The translations under genes and the position numbers were made by a program. A DNA stretch of 32,546 nt from contig NZ_QETH01000051.1 of the NCBI RefSeq assembly GCF_003105115.1, positions 1 through 32,546 of the forward strand, in the 5' to 3' direction. How positions within the stretch are numbered: position 1 is the stretch's first letter; each line of letters begins with the position of its first letter. The notes beneath the pieces were generated by a model. It ran no database searches and was not told where the DNA came from. It worked only from the letters and a program-made list of their open reading frames with translations. Shown one piece after another: positions 8,021 through 16,111 of the stretch. This DNA comes from Flavobacterium sp. HTF (GTDB lineage: Bacteria; Bacteroidota; Bacteroidia; Flavobacteriales; Flavobacteriaceae).

Positions 8021-8248
8021 ATGGAAAAACAAACCGTGAAGCTGGCTGAAAAATTCGGCAGACTTTCAAAACAAGAAATGAAAAATATTACAGGAGGAGC
8101 ATTAGGAACAATTTGCGGCCCGAGACCAGTACCCACTTCAATCTGCGCAAGCGGAATGGGAGTTGCAGCTAACTCAGGGACAGAAGATCCGAATCAATAT
8201 CCCGGTATTGTGGGAGGTTACTGCAATGTAATATTTTTATGCATCTAA
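8021..8248 (+). CDS. Small secreted peptide precursor with double-glycine leader
   Basis: A 75-residue precursor. The leader, residues 1-26, ends LSKQEMKNITGG, the Bacteroidetes double-glycine type cleaved by C39-peptidase ABC exporters. The predicted core, residues 27-75, is 49 residues long, with cysteines at 32, 42, 68 and 74, several glycines, the segment CGPRPVP and a hydrophobic end NVIFLCI. Four cysteines would allow two disulfides or other modification. No exporter or modifying enzyme is present in the window. Its promoter carries the same operator as the xylose operon, so expression is probably linked to xylose or hemicellulose availability. The function is unknown; a bacteriocin-like or signalling peptide is possible. 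Confidence 0.8.
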   Translation: MEKQTVKLAEKFGRLSKQEMKNITGGALGTICGPRPVPTSICASGMGVAANSGTEDPNQYPGIVGGYCNVIFLCI

Positions 8249-8258
8249 AAGAATAGAC

Positions 8259-8289
8259 AAATGCCTGAAGATTTTCTTTGGGCATTTTT
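8259..8289 (+). terminator. Terminator of the peptide gene
   Basis: AAATGCC at 8259-8265 pairs with GGCATTT at 8281-8287, and the right arm runs into a stretch of five T (8285-8289). It also abuts the stop of the convergent NUDIX regulator. Confidence 0.65.
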
Positions 8290-9022
8290 AAAATTCAAAA
8301 TTAAATCCTTTTTCAGTCAGTTTCTTGTAAATTTCAGAATCGAATTTGTACAACTTTGCCGCTCTGTGCGAGACTTCCTGCTGTTTTTCGTTCAGTTCAA
8401 CGAGAAGTTTCATATGAAGAATTTTTCTTCTGAAATTGGATTTGTCTAATTCAACTCCCAAAATTTCCTCATAAAGATGCATCAATTGTAATAAAGTAAA
8501 TTTTTCAGGCAAAAGGTTAAAACCAATTGGAGCCTGACGGACTCTGTTGCGTAAATGCATCAGGCTGAAGTTTAAAATCTCATTATGATCAAAAATCAAA
8601 TCCGGGATTTCATTTATTTTATGCCATTTCGCCTCAAATACTTTTAAGCCGGCTTTTATATTATAGTCTTCGCGATTTAGTAAAGTATAATATCCTATGG
8701 TTATAACCCTTTCTGAAATAACACGATCAGGATCTGTAAAAGCTTTTAGCTGTTCGAGGTAAATATTTTCAAGACTGGTAAGTTCATAAACAATCCGGTG
8801 TGCGGCATCATCTGTACTTTCTTTTGTTTTGACCCAGCCACCAAGAAGTCCCCATTTTCCCTTGCTTTCTCCTTCAGCATGCTGCACTAAAAGAACCTCC
8901 AGATTTTGTTTGTTGAAACCAAATACAACGCAGTCAATAGAAATTTCTTCTATAATATCTGCATTCATTTCCTTAATATCTAAAGTGCTTTGATTGTTAT
9001 TTTTTGAAAGTAAAGATTCCAT
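8288..9022 (-). CDS. NUDIX-type transcriptional regulator (NrtR/AraR/XylR-like), paralog 2
   Basis: A 244-residue regulator with an N-terminal NUDIX-fold sensor (about 25-160) and a C-terminal winged helix (about 165-244). The Nudix box region, GWVKTKESTDDAAHRIVYELTS (62-83, first Gly to Ser), keeps the first Gly and Glu but has lost the REXXEE catalytic set, so hydrolysis is unlikely. This agrees with sugar-responsive NrtR-family regulators of Bacteroidetes. The DNA-binding half (LLPEKFTLLQLMHLYEEILG, KSNFRRKILHMKLLV) is nearly identical to that of the upstream paralog. It starts 17 bp after that paralog ends, so the two form an operon. The probable role is control of the xyl/PUL operon and the peptide gene; the effector is inferred to be xylose or a related pentose. 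Confidence 0.85.
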   Translation of the reverse strand: MESLLSKNNNQSTLDIKEMNADIIEEISIDCVVFGFNKQNLEVLLVQHAEGESKGKWGLLGGWVKTKESTDDAAHRIVYELTSLENIYLEQLKAFTDPDRVISERVITIGYYTLLNREDYNIKAGLKVFEAKWHKINEIPDLIFDHNEILNFSLMHLRNRVRQAPIGFNLLPEKFTLLQLMHLYEEILGVELDKSNFRRKILHMKLLVELNEKQQEVSHRAAKLYKFDSEIYKKLTEKGFNFEF

Positions 9023-9039
9023 TTTTGGTAATGTATATT

Positions 9040-9756
9040 TTAAAACTCAAAATTGAATCCTCTTTCTGTAAGTTTTTTGTAAATGTCCGGGTCAAATTTA
9101 TATAACTTGGCTGCACGATGCGAAACATCCTGTTGTTTTTCATCAAGGGCAACCAATAATTTCATATGAAGAATCTTTCGTCTGAAATTTGATTTATCCA
9201 TTTCGACTCCCAAAATTTCTTCATATAAATGCATCAATTGCAATAGAGTAAATTTTTCCGGTAAAAGATTAAATCCCAGCGGTGCCTGACGAACGCGGTT
9301 TCGAAGATGTTTCAGACTATAAGCCAGGATTTCGTTATGGTCATAAATCAAATCCGGTATACTGTTGATTTTGTACCATTGGGCATCAGATGCCGTAAAA
9401 CCTGCTTTAATATTATAGTCTTCACGTTTTACCAAAGCATAATATCCTATAGTGATTACACGGCGGAGGGGGAAACGATCCGGGTCTCCAAATGCTTTTA
9501 ATTGCTCCAGATATATATTGTCAAGGCCGGTTAGTTCATTTAATAAACGATGAGCAGCATTATCTGTACTTTCTCTTTTATAAATCCAGCCTCCCGGAAG
9601 ACCCCATTTTCCTTTGCTGATTCCTTCCCCGTGCTGTACCAAAAGTACTTCAAGACTACCTTTATCAAAACCAAATATGACACAGTCAATTGTGATTGCA
9701 TTCATTGCGGTTTGTTCGCTTTTCAAAAGTGAATCTTCATCTACATTTTTAACCAT
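9040..9756 (-). CDS. NUDIX-type transcriptional regulator (NrtR/AraR/XylR-like), paralog 1
   Basis: A 238-residue protein, the promoter-proximal member of a tandem pair and divergent from xylB. The NUDIX-fold sensor is at about 18-155, with a degenerate box starting GWIYKRESTDNAAHRLLNEL at 56-75 (Gly56, Glu62 and Arg70 kept, REXXEE replaced by RLLNEL). The winged helix is at about 160-238. Most differences from paralog 2 lie in the sensor half (PDRFPLRRVITIG here, PDRVISERVITIG there), while the DNA-reading part is conserved. The two probably read the same operator with different ligand responses. Divergent placement next to xylBA supports a role as the local pentose regulator. Which paralog represses and which ligand is bound cannot be told from sequence. 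Confidence 0.87.
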   Translation of the reverse strand: MVKNVDEDSLLKSEQTAMNAITIDCVIFGFDKGSLEVLLVQHGEGISKGKWGLPGGWIYKRESTDNAAHRLLNELTGLDNIYLEQLKAFGDPDRFPLRRVITIGYYALVKREDYNIKAGFTASDAQWYKINSIPDLIYDHNEILAYSLKHLRNRVRQAPLGFNLLPEKFTLLQLMHLYEEILGVEMDKSNFRRKILHMKLLVALDEKQQDVSHRAAKLYKFDPDIYKKLTERGFNFEF

Positions 9757-10032
9757 ATCCTGCTCTAAATTTTGACAAATTAAATAAATAAAATGAATAA
9801 TAGACGTCTTAAATCTTTTATATTTTTTTAACGTAGCAATTTTCTGATAATCAGTTGATTGTTGGACTGCTAATTTATTGATTTTAATTTTTTTATTCTT
9901 AAATGTCTGATTGCCAAATCGCTAAATCAATATTTTTTCAATAATTTTTATTTCAATTTAAACTCCTTTTTTAGTGTATTAATAAAAATCAGTATGCTTA
10001 ACTCGTAATTGCAAAAAAATAACCCTAATATT

Positions 10033-10063
10033 TTGTTAATACAGAAAAAATGTTTTACACTTG
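10033..10063 (+). promoter_or_regulatory. Promoter of the xylBA-PUL operon
   Basis: TTG at 10033-10035 (TTTG from 10032), 20 bp, then TACACTTG at 10056-10063. The Bacteroidetes consensus is TTG, 17-23 bp, TAnnTTTG; one base differs. The same spacing and near-identical -7 box occur before the leader-peptide gene. Confidence 0.7.
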
Positions 10064-10106
10064 TAGTCAAATCTACCATAAGATAAATTCATTTTGACTA
10101 TAAGAT
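10059..10106 (+). promoter_or_regulatory. Xylose-regulon operator, copy 2, with downstream half-site
   Basis: Full site at 10059-10084: ACTTGTAGTCA, AATCT, ACCATAAGAT. A half-site ACTATAAGAT at 10097-10106 repeats ACCATAAGAT (10075-10084) exactly 22 bp downstream, about two helical turns. In addition TAGTCAAA (10064-10071) and TTTGACTA (10093-10100) are an exact inverted pair. The full site overlaps the -7 box, so repression by occlusion is likely. The binder is inferred to be the adjacent NUDIX regulator(s). Confidence 0.7.
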
Positions 10107-10149
10107 TTGCAAAGCAACAATATTTCTTTAATTAAATAAAATACCAAGG

Positions 10150-11643
10150 ATGTTATTTTTAGGAATTGATTTAGGAAGCTCTTCGATTAAACTATCAGTT
10201 TTTGATCCTGAAAAAGGTTCAACAATTGGTGCGGTTAGCGTTCCTGATTTTGAAATGCCCATTATTGCCCCAAAATTTGGCTGGGCAGAACAAGATCCTG
10301 AATCATGGTGGCAATATGTACAAGACGGAATTAAACAATTGGGTTCAAAATCGGCTATTGATTTAAAAAAAATCGTTGGAATCGGAATTGCTTACCAAAT
10401 GCACGGTTTAGTTTTAACAGATGAAAATCTAAATCCGGTTCGTTCCTCAATTATTTGGTGCGATAGCCGTGCTGCGATTATCGGAGACGAAATTTATGAT
10501 AAGATCGGAGCTGAAAATTCCCAAAAACAAATCTTAGGAAGCCCGGGAAATTTTACCGCTTCAAAACTAAAATGGGTAAAAGATAATCAGCCGGAAATTT
10601 TCGCAAAAGCAAAATACATGATGCTGCCGGGAGATTTTATTGCTGCAAAACTTTCTAAAATTGCACAAATCAGCACTTCAGGATTATCAGAAGCAGCTTT
10701 GTGGAATTTTTCTGAGGGAAGACTGGCAAAAGAAATCCTTTCTGAAATGGGATTGTCAGCAGATATTGTTCCGGAAATTATTTCAAATTTTGGAATTCAG
10801 GCGACAGTTCATCCGGAAACTGCTCAGGAATTGGGTTTAAATTCTGATGTAAAAATTACATACAGAGCAGGAGACCAGCCCAACAATGCCTTGTCACTGA
10901 ATGTTTTGAAACCTGGTGAAATTGCAACAACAGCCGGAACTTCGGCAGTAGTTTATGCTGTTAGTGATCAGGATGCTTATGACAAACAAAACAGGATCAA
11001 CACTTTTTTGCATGTAAACAATACCGAACAGCAAAAACACAATGGTGTAATGTTGTGCATCAATGGTTCCGGAATTTTATACCAATGGCTGCGTAAAATC
11101 ATGTCGGTTGGAAGAAACGAATTAATTGCTTACGAAAAACTAAATGCCGAAGCCGCAAAAGTAGAAGCAGGAAGCAACGGACTTCGTTTTTACCCTTTCG
11201 GGAATGGAGTAGAACGTATTTTTAACAATAAAAATGCAACTTCAGGAATTCAGAATTTAAATTTCAATATTCATCAGCCGTCACATCTTGTGCGTGCTGC
11301 CTGCGAAGGAATCGTGTTTGCCATGAACTACGGTTTTGATGTCATGAAATCAGTTGGTGTTTCAGGAACTGTGGTAAGAGCAGGAAATTCAAACCTGTTT
11401 TTGAGTCCGGTTTTTAGAGAAATTTTCACCAACACAACACAAACAACTTTAGAATTATACAATACATCAGGAGCAGAGGGTGCTGCAAGAGGCGCTGCTT
11501 TTGGTTACGGATATTACAATTCACTAGACGAAGCTTTTCAGGGACTGCAATGTTTAGACCGGATTGAACCGAATAAAATCCTGACCAGTCAATATCAGGA
11601 TTTATATCAGGAATGGAAAAATCACATTAAAATCGAACAATAA
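10150..11643 (+). CDS. xylB: Xylulokinase
   Basis: Phosphorylates D-xylulose to xylulose 5-phosphate with ATP, feeding the pentose phosphate pathway. A 497-residue FGGY-family kinase: N-terminal phosphate-binding segment GIDLGSSSIKLSVFD at 5-19, a substrate motif YQMHGLVL and the catalytic-base motif AGDQPNNAL with Asp242. The C-terminal FGGY domain contains the glycine-rich ASGAEGAARGAAFG-type loop (printed as SGAEGAARGAAFG). It is the first gene of the + strand locus, behind the operator-controlled promoter, and 2 bp from xylA. The kinase-before-isomerase order with a shared promoter makes this assignment firmer than a generic FGGY call. Confidence 0.95.
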   Translation: MLFLGIDLGSSSIKLSVFDPEKGSTIGAVSVPDFEMPIIAPKFGWAEQDPESWWQYVQDGIKQLGSKSAIDLKKIVGIGIAYQMHGLVLTDENLNPVRSSIIWCDSRAAIIGDEIYDKIGAENSQKQILGSPGNFTASKLKWVKDNQPEIFAKAKYMMLPGDFIAAKLSKIAQISTSGLSEAALWNFSEGRLAKEILSEMGLSADIVPEIISNFGIQATVHPETAQELGLNSDVKITYRAGDQPNNALSLNVLKPGEIATTAGTSAVVYAVSDQDAYDKQNRINTFLHVNNTEQQKHNGVMLCINGSGILYQWLRKIMSVGRNELIAYEKLNAEAAKVEAGSNGLRFYPFGNGVERIFNNKNATSGIQNLNFNIHQPSHLVRAACEGIVFAMNYGFDVMKSVGVSGTVVRAGNSNLFLSPVFREIFTNTTQTTLELYNTSGAEGAARGAAFGYGYYNSLDEAFQGLQCLDRIEPNKILTSQYQDLYQEWKNHIKIEQ

Positions 11644-11645
11644 CA

Positions 11646-12968
11646 ATGAGCACAACAAAACAATCTTATTTCAAAAACATAGACACGATTAAATTCGAAG
11701 GCAGAGAAAGCGATAACCCGTTAGCATTTAAATGGTATGATGAAAATCGTGTCGTTGCGGGAAAAACATTAAAAGAGCATTTACGCTTTTCGATGGCTTA
11801 CTGGCATACACTATGTAATACGGGAGGAGATCCGTTTGGAGCTTCAACTGAAACTTTTGCATGGGATAAAAATGAAAATGCAATTTTAAGAGCTAAAGAC
11901 AAAATGGATGCAGCTTTTGAATTCATGACAAAATTAGGTTTGCCATATTATTGTTTTCATGATGTTGATGTGGTTGATGATGCTCCGACTTTGGCAGAAT
12001 TTGAAACCCGTATTCAGACAATGGTAGAATACGCCAAACAAAAACAGCAGGAATCCGGAATTAAATTATTGTGGGGAACTTCAAACTTGTTCAGTAATCC
12101 GCGTTACATGAACGGTGCAGCGACTAACCCAAACTTTGATGTTTTAGCTTATGCCGGAGCTCAGGCAAAAATTGCTATCGATGCAACAATTGCTCTTGGA
12201 GGCGAAAATTATGTTTTCTGGGGAGGACGTGAAGGATATATGAGTTTGTTAAATACAGACATGAAAAGAGAATTAGACCACTTGGGAAGATTCCTGAATA
12301 CTTGTAAAGACTATGCCCGTAAAGAAGGTTTTAAAGGAAACTTCCTAATCGAACCAAAACCAATGGAACCAACCAAACATCAATATGATTTTGATGCAGC
12401 GACTTCGTTAGGTTTTATCAACAAATACGGACTTCAGGATGATTTCAAATTAAACTTAGAAGTAAACCACGCAACGCTTGCAGGACATTCTTTTGAACAT
12501 GAATTGCAGGTTGCTGTAGATGCCGGAATGTTAGGAAGCATTGATGCAAACCGTGGTGATTACCAAAATGGGTGGGATACAGATCAGTTCCCAATTAATC
12601 TTCAGGAAGTTACACAAGCGATGCTAGTGATTTTAGAAGGTGGCGGAATTCAGGGCGGCGGAGTAAACTTTGATGCCAAAGTGAGAAGAAACTCAATTGA
12701 CCTTGAAGATAAATTCATTGCTCATATCTCAGGAATGGATGTTTTTGCAAGAGGACTTATCTGTGCAGATCACATTTTACAAAATACAGATTACAGAAAA
12801 TTACGCACGCAGCGTTACAGTTCGTTTGACGGTGGTAACGGAGCTAAGTTCGAAAAAGGAGAACTGTCTCTTGAAGACCTTAGTAAAATCGCCCGTGCAA
12901 ACGGAGAGCCTCAGCCATTAAGCGGCAGACAAGAATTATTCGAACAGATTATTTCGAATGCGTATTAA
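11646..12968 (+). CDS. xylA: Xylose isomerase
   Basis: Converts D-xylose to D-xylulose with divalent metals. 440 residues, the length of class II enzymes. Motifs seen: catalytic His105 in YYCFHDVDV, VFWGGREGY, metal ligand Glu236 in IEPKPMEPTKHQYDFD, EVNHATLAGHSFEHE with Glu272 and His275, and the metal-binding GSIDANRGDYQNGWDTDQFP. It lies 2 bp after xylB, and susC follows after 47 bp with no terminator, so it is very probably on the PUL transcript. This ties intracellular xylose catabolism directly to polysaccharide capture. Confidence 0.97.
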   Translation: MSTTKQSYFKNIDTIKFEGRESDNPLAFKWYDENRVVAGKTLKEHLRFSMAYWHTLCNTGGDPFGASTETFAWDKNENAILRAKDKMDAAFEFMTKLGLPYYCFHDVDVVDDAPTLAEFETRIQTMVEYAKQKQQESGIKLLWGTSNLFSNPRYMNGAATNPNFDVLAYAGAQAKIAIDATIALGGENYVFWGGREGYMSLLNTDMKRELDHLGRFLNTCKDYARKEGFKGNFLIEPKPMEPTKHQYDFDAATSLGFINKYGLQDDFKLNLEVNHATLAGHSFEHELQVAVDAGMLGSIDANRGDYQNGWDTDQFPINLQEVTQAMLVILEGGGIQGGGVNFDAKVRRNSIDLEDKFIAHISGMDVFARGLICADHILQNTDYRKLRTQRYSSFDGGNGAKFEKGELSLEDLSKIARANGEPQPLSGRQELFEQIISNAY

Positions 12969-13015
12969 ATAATTACAGGTAACTAACTATAAATTTAAAC
13001 CAATTCTTAATTATT

Positions 13016-16000
13016 ATGAAAAGCAAATATTGTATTAAAACAATGCTTCCGTTTTGTATGGCGTTGCTGCTAAGCGTCTTTACATTGCAATCTGGTTTTG
13101 CACAGGAGCAATCCAAGTTTGTAAGCGGAAATGTCACATCGGCAGATGATAACATGGGAGTTCCTGGTGCGACAGTTCTGGTCCAGGGAACAAAAACAAG
13201 TACTGCAACTGATTTTGACGGATTATACAAAATCGAAGCAAAAGCCGGAGATGTACTGATATTCAGTTTTATGGGTTATAAAACGCAAAAAATCACCGTT
13301 GGAGAACAAAGAAAAATAAACATAACCCTGCAGTCTGAAACTGCAGAACTTAAAGAGATTGTAGTTATTGGTTATGGTACACAAAAGAAAAAGGTAAATA
13401 CTGCTGCAACATCATTAGTATCAGGAAAAGATATTCAACAGGTTGCAAGTCTTGATGTTGTAAATGCTTTACAAGGCCAGGCATCTGGGGTAAATGTTAC
13501 TTCATCATCAGGTCAGCCGGGTGCTAACATGGTGGTAAACATTCGTGGCGCAGGTACTGCAGGAAAAAGTGATCCGCTTTATGTTGTAGACGGAGTTGTT
13601 GTTGATAATGGTATCTCATACCTTGATCCTTCGGTTATCGAAAGGGTGGATGTACTTAAAGATGCTTCTGCAGCTTCTATCTATGGAGCAAGAGCGGCAA
13701 ACGGGGTTATTTTAGTAACAACTAAAAAAGGTAAAGATGGAAAAATGAATGTATCATTTAATTCTTATACCGGTTTTCAGCAAGTTGCAAAAAAAATAGA
13801 TTTGATGAATACGCAGGAGTATACTACAATCATGAACGAAGCTCGTGTAAACTCAGGACTTACGCCTTTATATACACCAGCTCAGGTTGCAGCATTGCCA
13901 AATCACGACTGGCAGGATGATTTGTTTAATGAAGGAGCAATGAAACAAAATCACTCCCTTTTAATTACAGGTGGTGATAAAAGGTCTACTATTGCAACAG
14001 GTGTTTCTTATTATGGTCAGGAAGGTATGATTGGTGGTGCAAACAATCAATCACAATATGATCGTATTACTTTTAGTGTAAATTCAACCTCAGAAATAAT
14101 TGAAAATCATTTGAAAATTGGAGAAAACTTCACTTTATCAAATACAAAATCAAGTGGAGTTGCTGATGATGGTATATACAGTAACGGAATCAGAAGTTTT
14201 TTAAACGCCGCTCCAATTGATGCAGCTTACGATGCTAATGGAAATTTTGCTAAATCGAATATTTCTGCGGATGTTAGTAATCCGGTTGGTTCACTTTATT
14301 ATAATAACTTCAACGAAACTAAAGTTAACCGTTATGTAGGAAACATTTTTGCGGAGTTAAAGTTCTTTCAGGATTTTACATTCAGAACTAGTTATGGTGT
14401 AGACATGACTGATAGTAACTACCGTTCTTTCAGACCAGTTTATTCTCTGTCTTCGAGCGATAACAATACTGTTTCGAGTGTTACACAAAGTGGAACTAAA
14501 AGTTTAGGATGGATTTTTGAAAATACGCTTCAATATAAAATTACACTTGGAGGATCACATAATTTTGACGTTTTAGTAGGTACTTCTGCAAAAAAGAATA
14601 CTGCAGATTATATGGAGGGTCAGGGTAGAAACTTAATTTTTACTGATTTCGAACATGCTTATCTGGATAATGCTAAAGATCCAACATCAAATGTTGTAAA
14701 AGGAGATCGTAAAGATTACGCTATCCAATCTTATTTTGGTCGTTTATTATATGACTACAATAATAGATACTTGTTTTCTGCAACAGTTCGTAGAGACGGA
14801 TCTTCAGAATTTGGACCAAATAACAAATATGCAATTTTCCCTTCGTTCTCGGCAGGTTGGAATTTAGATCGCGAAAGTTTTTTTAAAGAAAATGCAGTAT
14901 TAAATACATTTAAAATTAGAGGAAGCTGGGGACAAAATGGTAATGATCAATTCTCAAGAAGATTTGCTTACATGTCAACCATTAGTTCAAAAGACAAAAC
15001 ATATCATTTTGGTACAGGAGACGAAACTTTGATTGTTGGTTCAAGCCCTGATCAACTTTCTGATCCTAATTTGAAGTGGGAGACTTCAGAGCAATTAGAC
15101 TTAGGTTTTGATGCTACATTGTTTACCAATTTTACTTTAACATTTGATTATTACGATAAAAAAACAAAAGACTGGTTAGTATTGGCCTCTATCCCAACAT
15201 ACGCAGGAGCAGCAGCACCTTATATAAATGGTGGAGATGTGAGCAACAAAGGTTTTGAGGTTTCTATAGGTTATCGTAAAAGCTTCGGAAAATGGAATTT
15301 CGGTATCAACGCAAACGTTTCTCATAACGAAAATGAAGTACTTAGAATTGCAAACAACGAAGGAATCATTCATGGAGAATCAAATTTATTGTTTCAAGGT
15401 TTAGACGAGATGAACCGTGTTGAAGTTGGAAAACCAATGGGGTATTTCTACGGATTAAAAACAGCGGGTATTTTTCAGAATGCTGCAGAAGTTACTGCGG
15501 GTGTTCAGCCAAATGCACAACCTGGTGATGTTCGTTTTGTTGATTTGAATGGAGATGGAAAAATCGATGCAAACGATAAAACAGAAATAGGAAATCCAAA
15601 TCCGGATTATACGTATGGAGTAAATTTTGATGTTTCATATAAGGCATTTGATTTAACGGTTAATACTTACGGATCAGCGGGTGGTCAGAACGTTTTTGGA
15701 ATTCACGATTATACTCGTGCTTATACGAATAACACAACAGAGGTTTTAAACAGATGGACTTCTGAAGGGACTTCAAACAGAATTCCAAGAGTAACTTACG
15801 GAACTGATGCTAATGGAAATTACACTAAGTTCTCAGATTTATATGTTCAGGATTCAGATTTCTTCAGAATTAAAAATGTTACTATTGGATGTGATTTGAC
15901 AAAATTAACAAACCAGTTAAGTTTCTTTAGTAAATTCAGACTTTATGTTGCTGCTAACAACCTTTACACTTTTACAAAATATAAAGGTATGGATCCAGAA

Positions 16001-16108
16001 ATTGGTTTCGGAAATACTACTGTAGGCCAAGAATGGGCAAGAGGAATTGATGTTGGATTTTATCCACAGCCAAGAACGTACATGATGGGTCTTAATGTTA
16101 ACTTTTAA
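13016..16108 (+). CDS. SusC-type TonB-dependent outer-membrane transporter
   Basis: Imports oligosaccharides across the outer membrane with TonB energy, in complex with the SusD partner. 1030 residues. The signal peptide is about 1-29 (LLLSVFTLQSGFAQ). A carboxypeptidase-D-like beta domain is at about 35-110 (VSGNVTSADDNMGVPGATVL ... DFDGLYKI), the TonB box/linker region is ELKEIVVIGYGTQ, and the plug domain is at about 118-235 with LYVVDGVVV and KDASAASIYGARAANGVI. The C-terminal beta-barrel ends in an aromatic residue, LNVNF. SusD follows 3 bp after the stop. The cargo is inferred from the neighbours to be a xylose-containing hemicellulose fragment. Confidence 0.95.
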   Translation: MKSKYCIKTMLPFCMALLLSVFTLQSGFAQEQSKFVSGNVTSADDNMGVPGATVLVQGTKTSTATDFDGLYKIEAKAGDVLIFSFMGYKTQKITVGEQRKINITLQSETAELKEIVVIGYGTQKKKVNTAATSLVSGKDIQQVASLDVVNALQGQASGVNVTSSSGQPGANMVVNIRGAGTAGKSDPLYVVDGVVVDNGISYLDPSVIERVDVLKDASAASIYGARAANGVILVTTKKGKDGKMNVSFNSYTGFQQVAKKIDLMNTQEYTTIMNEARVNSGLTPLYTPAQVAALPNHDWQDDLFNEGAMKQNHSLLITGGDKRSTIATGVSYYGQEGMIGGANNQSQYDRITFSVNSTSEIIENHLKIGENFTLSNTKSSGVADDGIYSNGIRSFLNAAPIDAAYDANGNFAKSNISADVSNPVGSLYYNNFNETKVNRYVGNIFAELKFFQDFTFRTSYGVDMTDSNYRSFRPVYSLSSSDNNTVSSVTQSGTKSLGWIFENTLQYKITLGGSHNFDVLVGTSAKKNTADYMEGQGRNLIFTDFEHAYLDNAKDPTSNVVKGDRKDYAIQSYFGRLLYDYNNRYLFSATVRRDGSSEFGPNNKYAIFPSFSAGWNLDRESFFKENAVLNTFKIRGSWGQNGNDQFSRRFAYMSTISSKDKTYHFGTGDETLIVGSSPDQLSDPNLKWETSEQLDLGFDATLFTNFTLTFDYYDKKTKDWLVLASIPTYAGAAAPYINGGDVSNKGFEVSIGYRKSFGKWNFGINANVSHNENEVLRIANNEGIIHGESNLLFQGLDEMNRVEVGKPMGYFYGLKTAGIFQNAAEVTAGVQPNAQPGDVRFVDLNGDGKIDANDKTEIGNPNPDYTYGVNFDVSYKAFDLTVNTYGSAGGQNVFGIHDYTRAYTNNTTEVLNRWTSEGTSNRIPRVTYGTDANGNYTKFSDLYVQDSDFFRIKNVTIGCDLTKLTNQLSFFSKFRLYVAANNLYTFTKYKGMDPEIGFGNTTVGQEWARGIDVGFYPQPRTYMMGLNVNF

Positions 16109-16111
16109 TTT

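Larger units (their letters stand above)
9757..10149. other. Divergent control region between the NUDIX regulators and xylB
   Basis: AT-rich spacer with no gene. The right third holds the xylB promoter, one complete operator and one half-site. I did not find a convincing promoter for the regulator pair; TTAATTTG on the minus strand at 9776-9783 is one mismatch from the -7 consensus but very close to the start codon. Confidence 0.6.

Noticed and set aside
12969..13015. ACTATAA before susC as a third operator half-site
   Set aside because: Only seven bases match and no promoter box accompanies it; chance is likely in this AT-rich gap.
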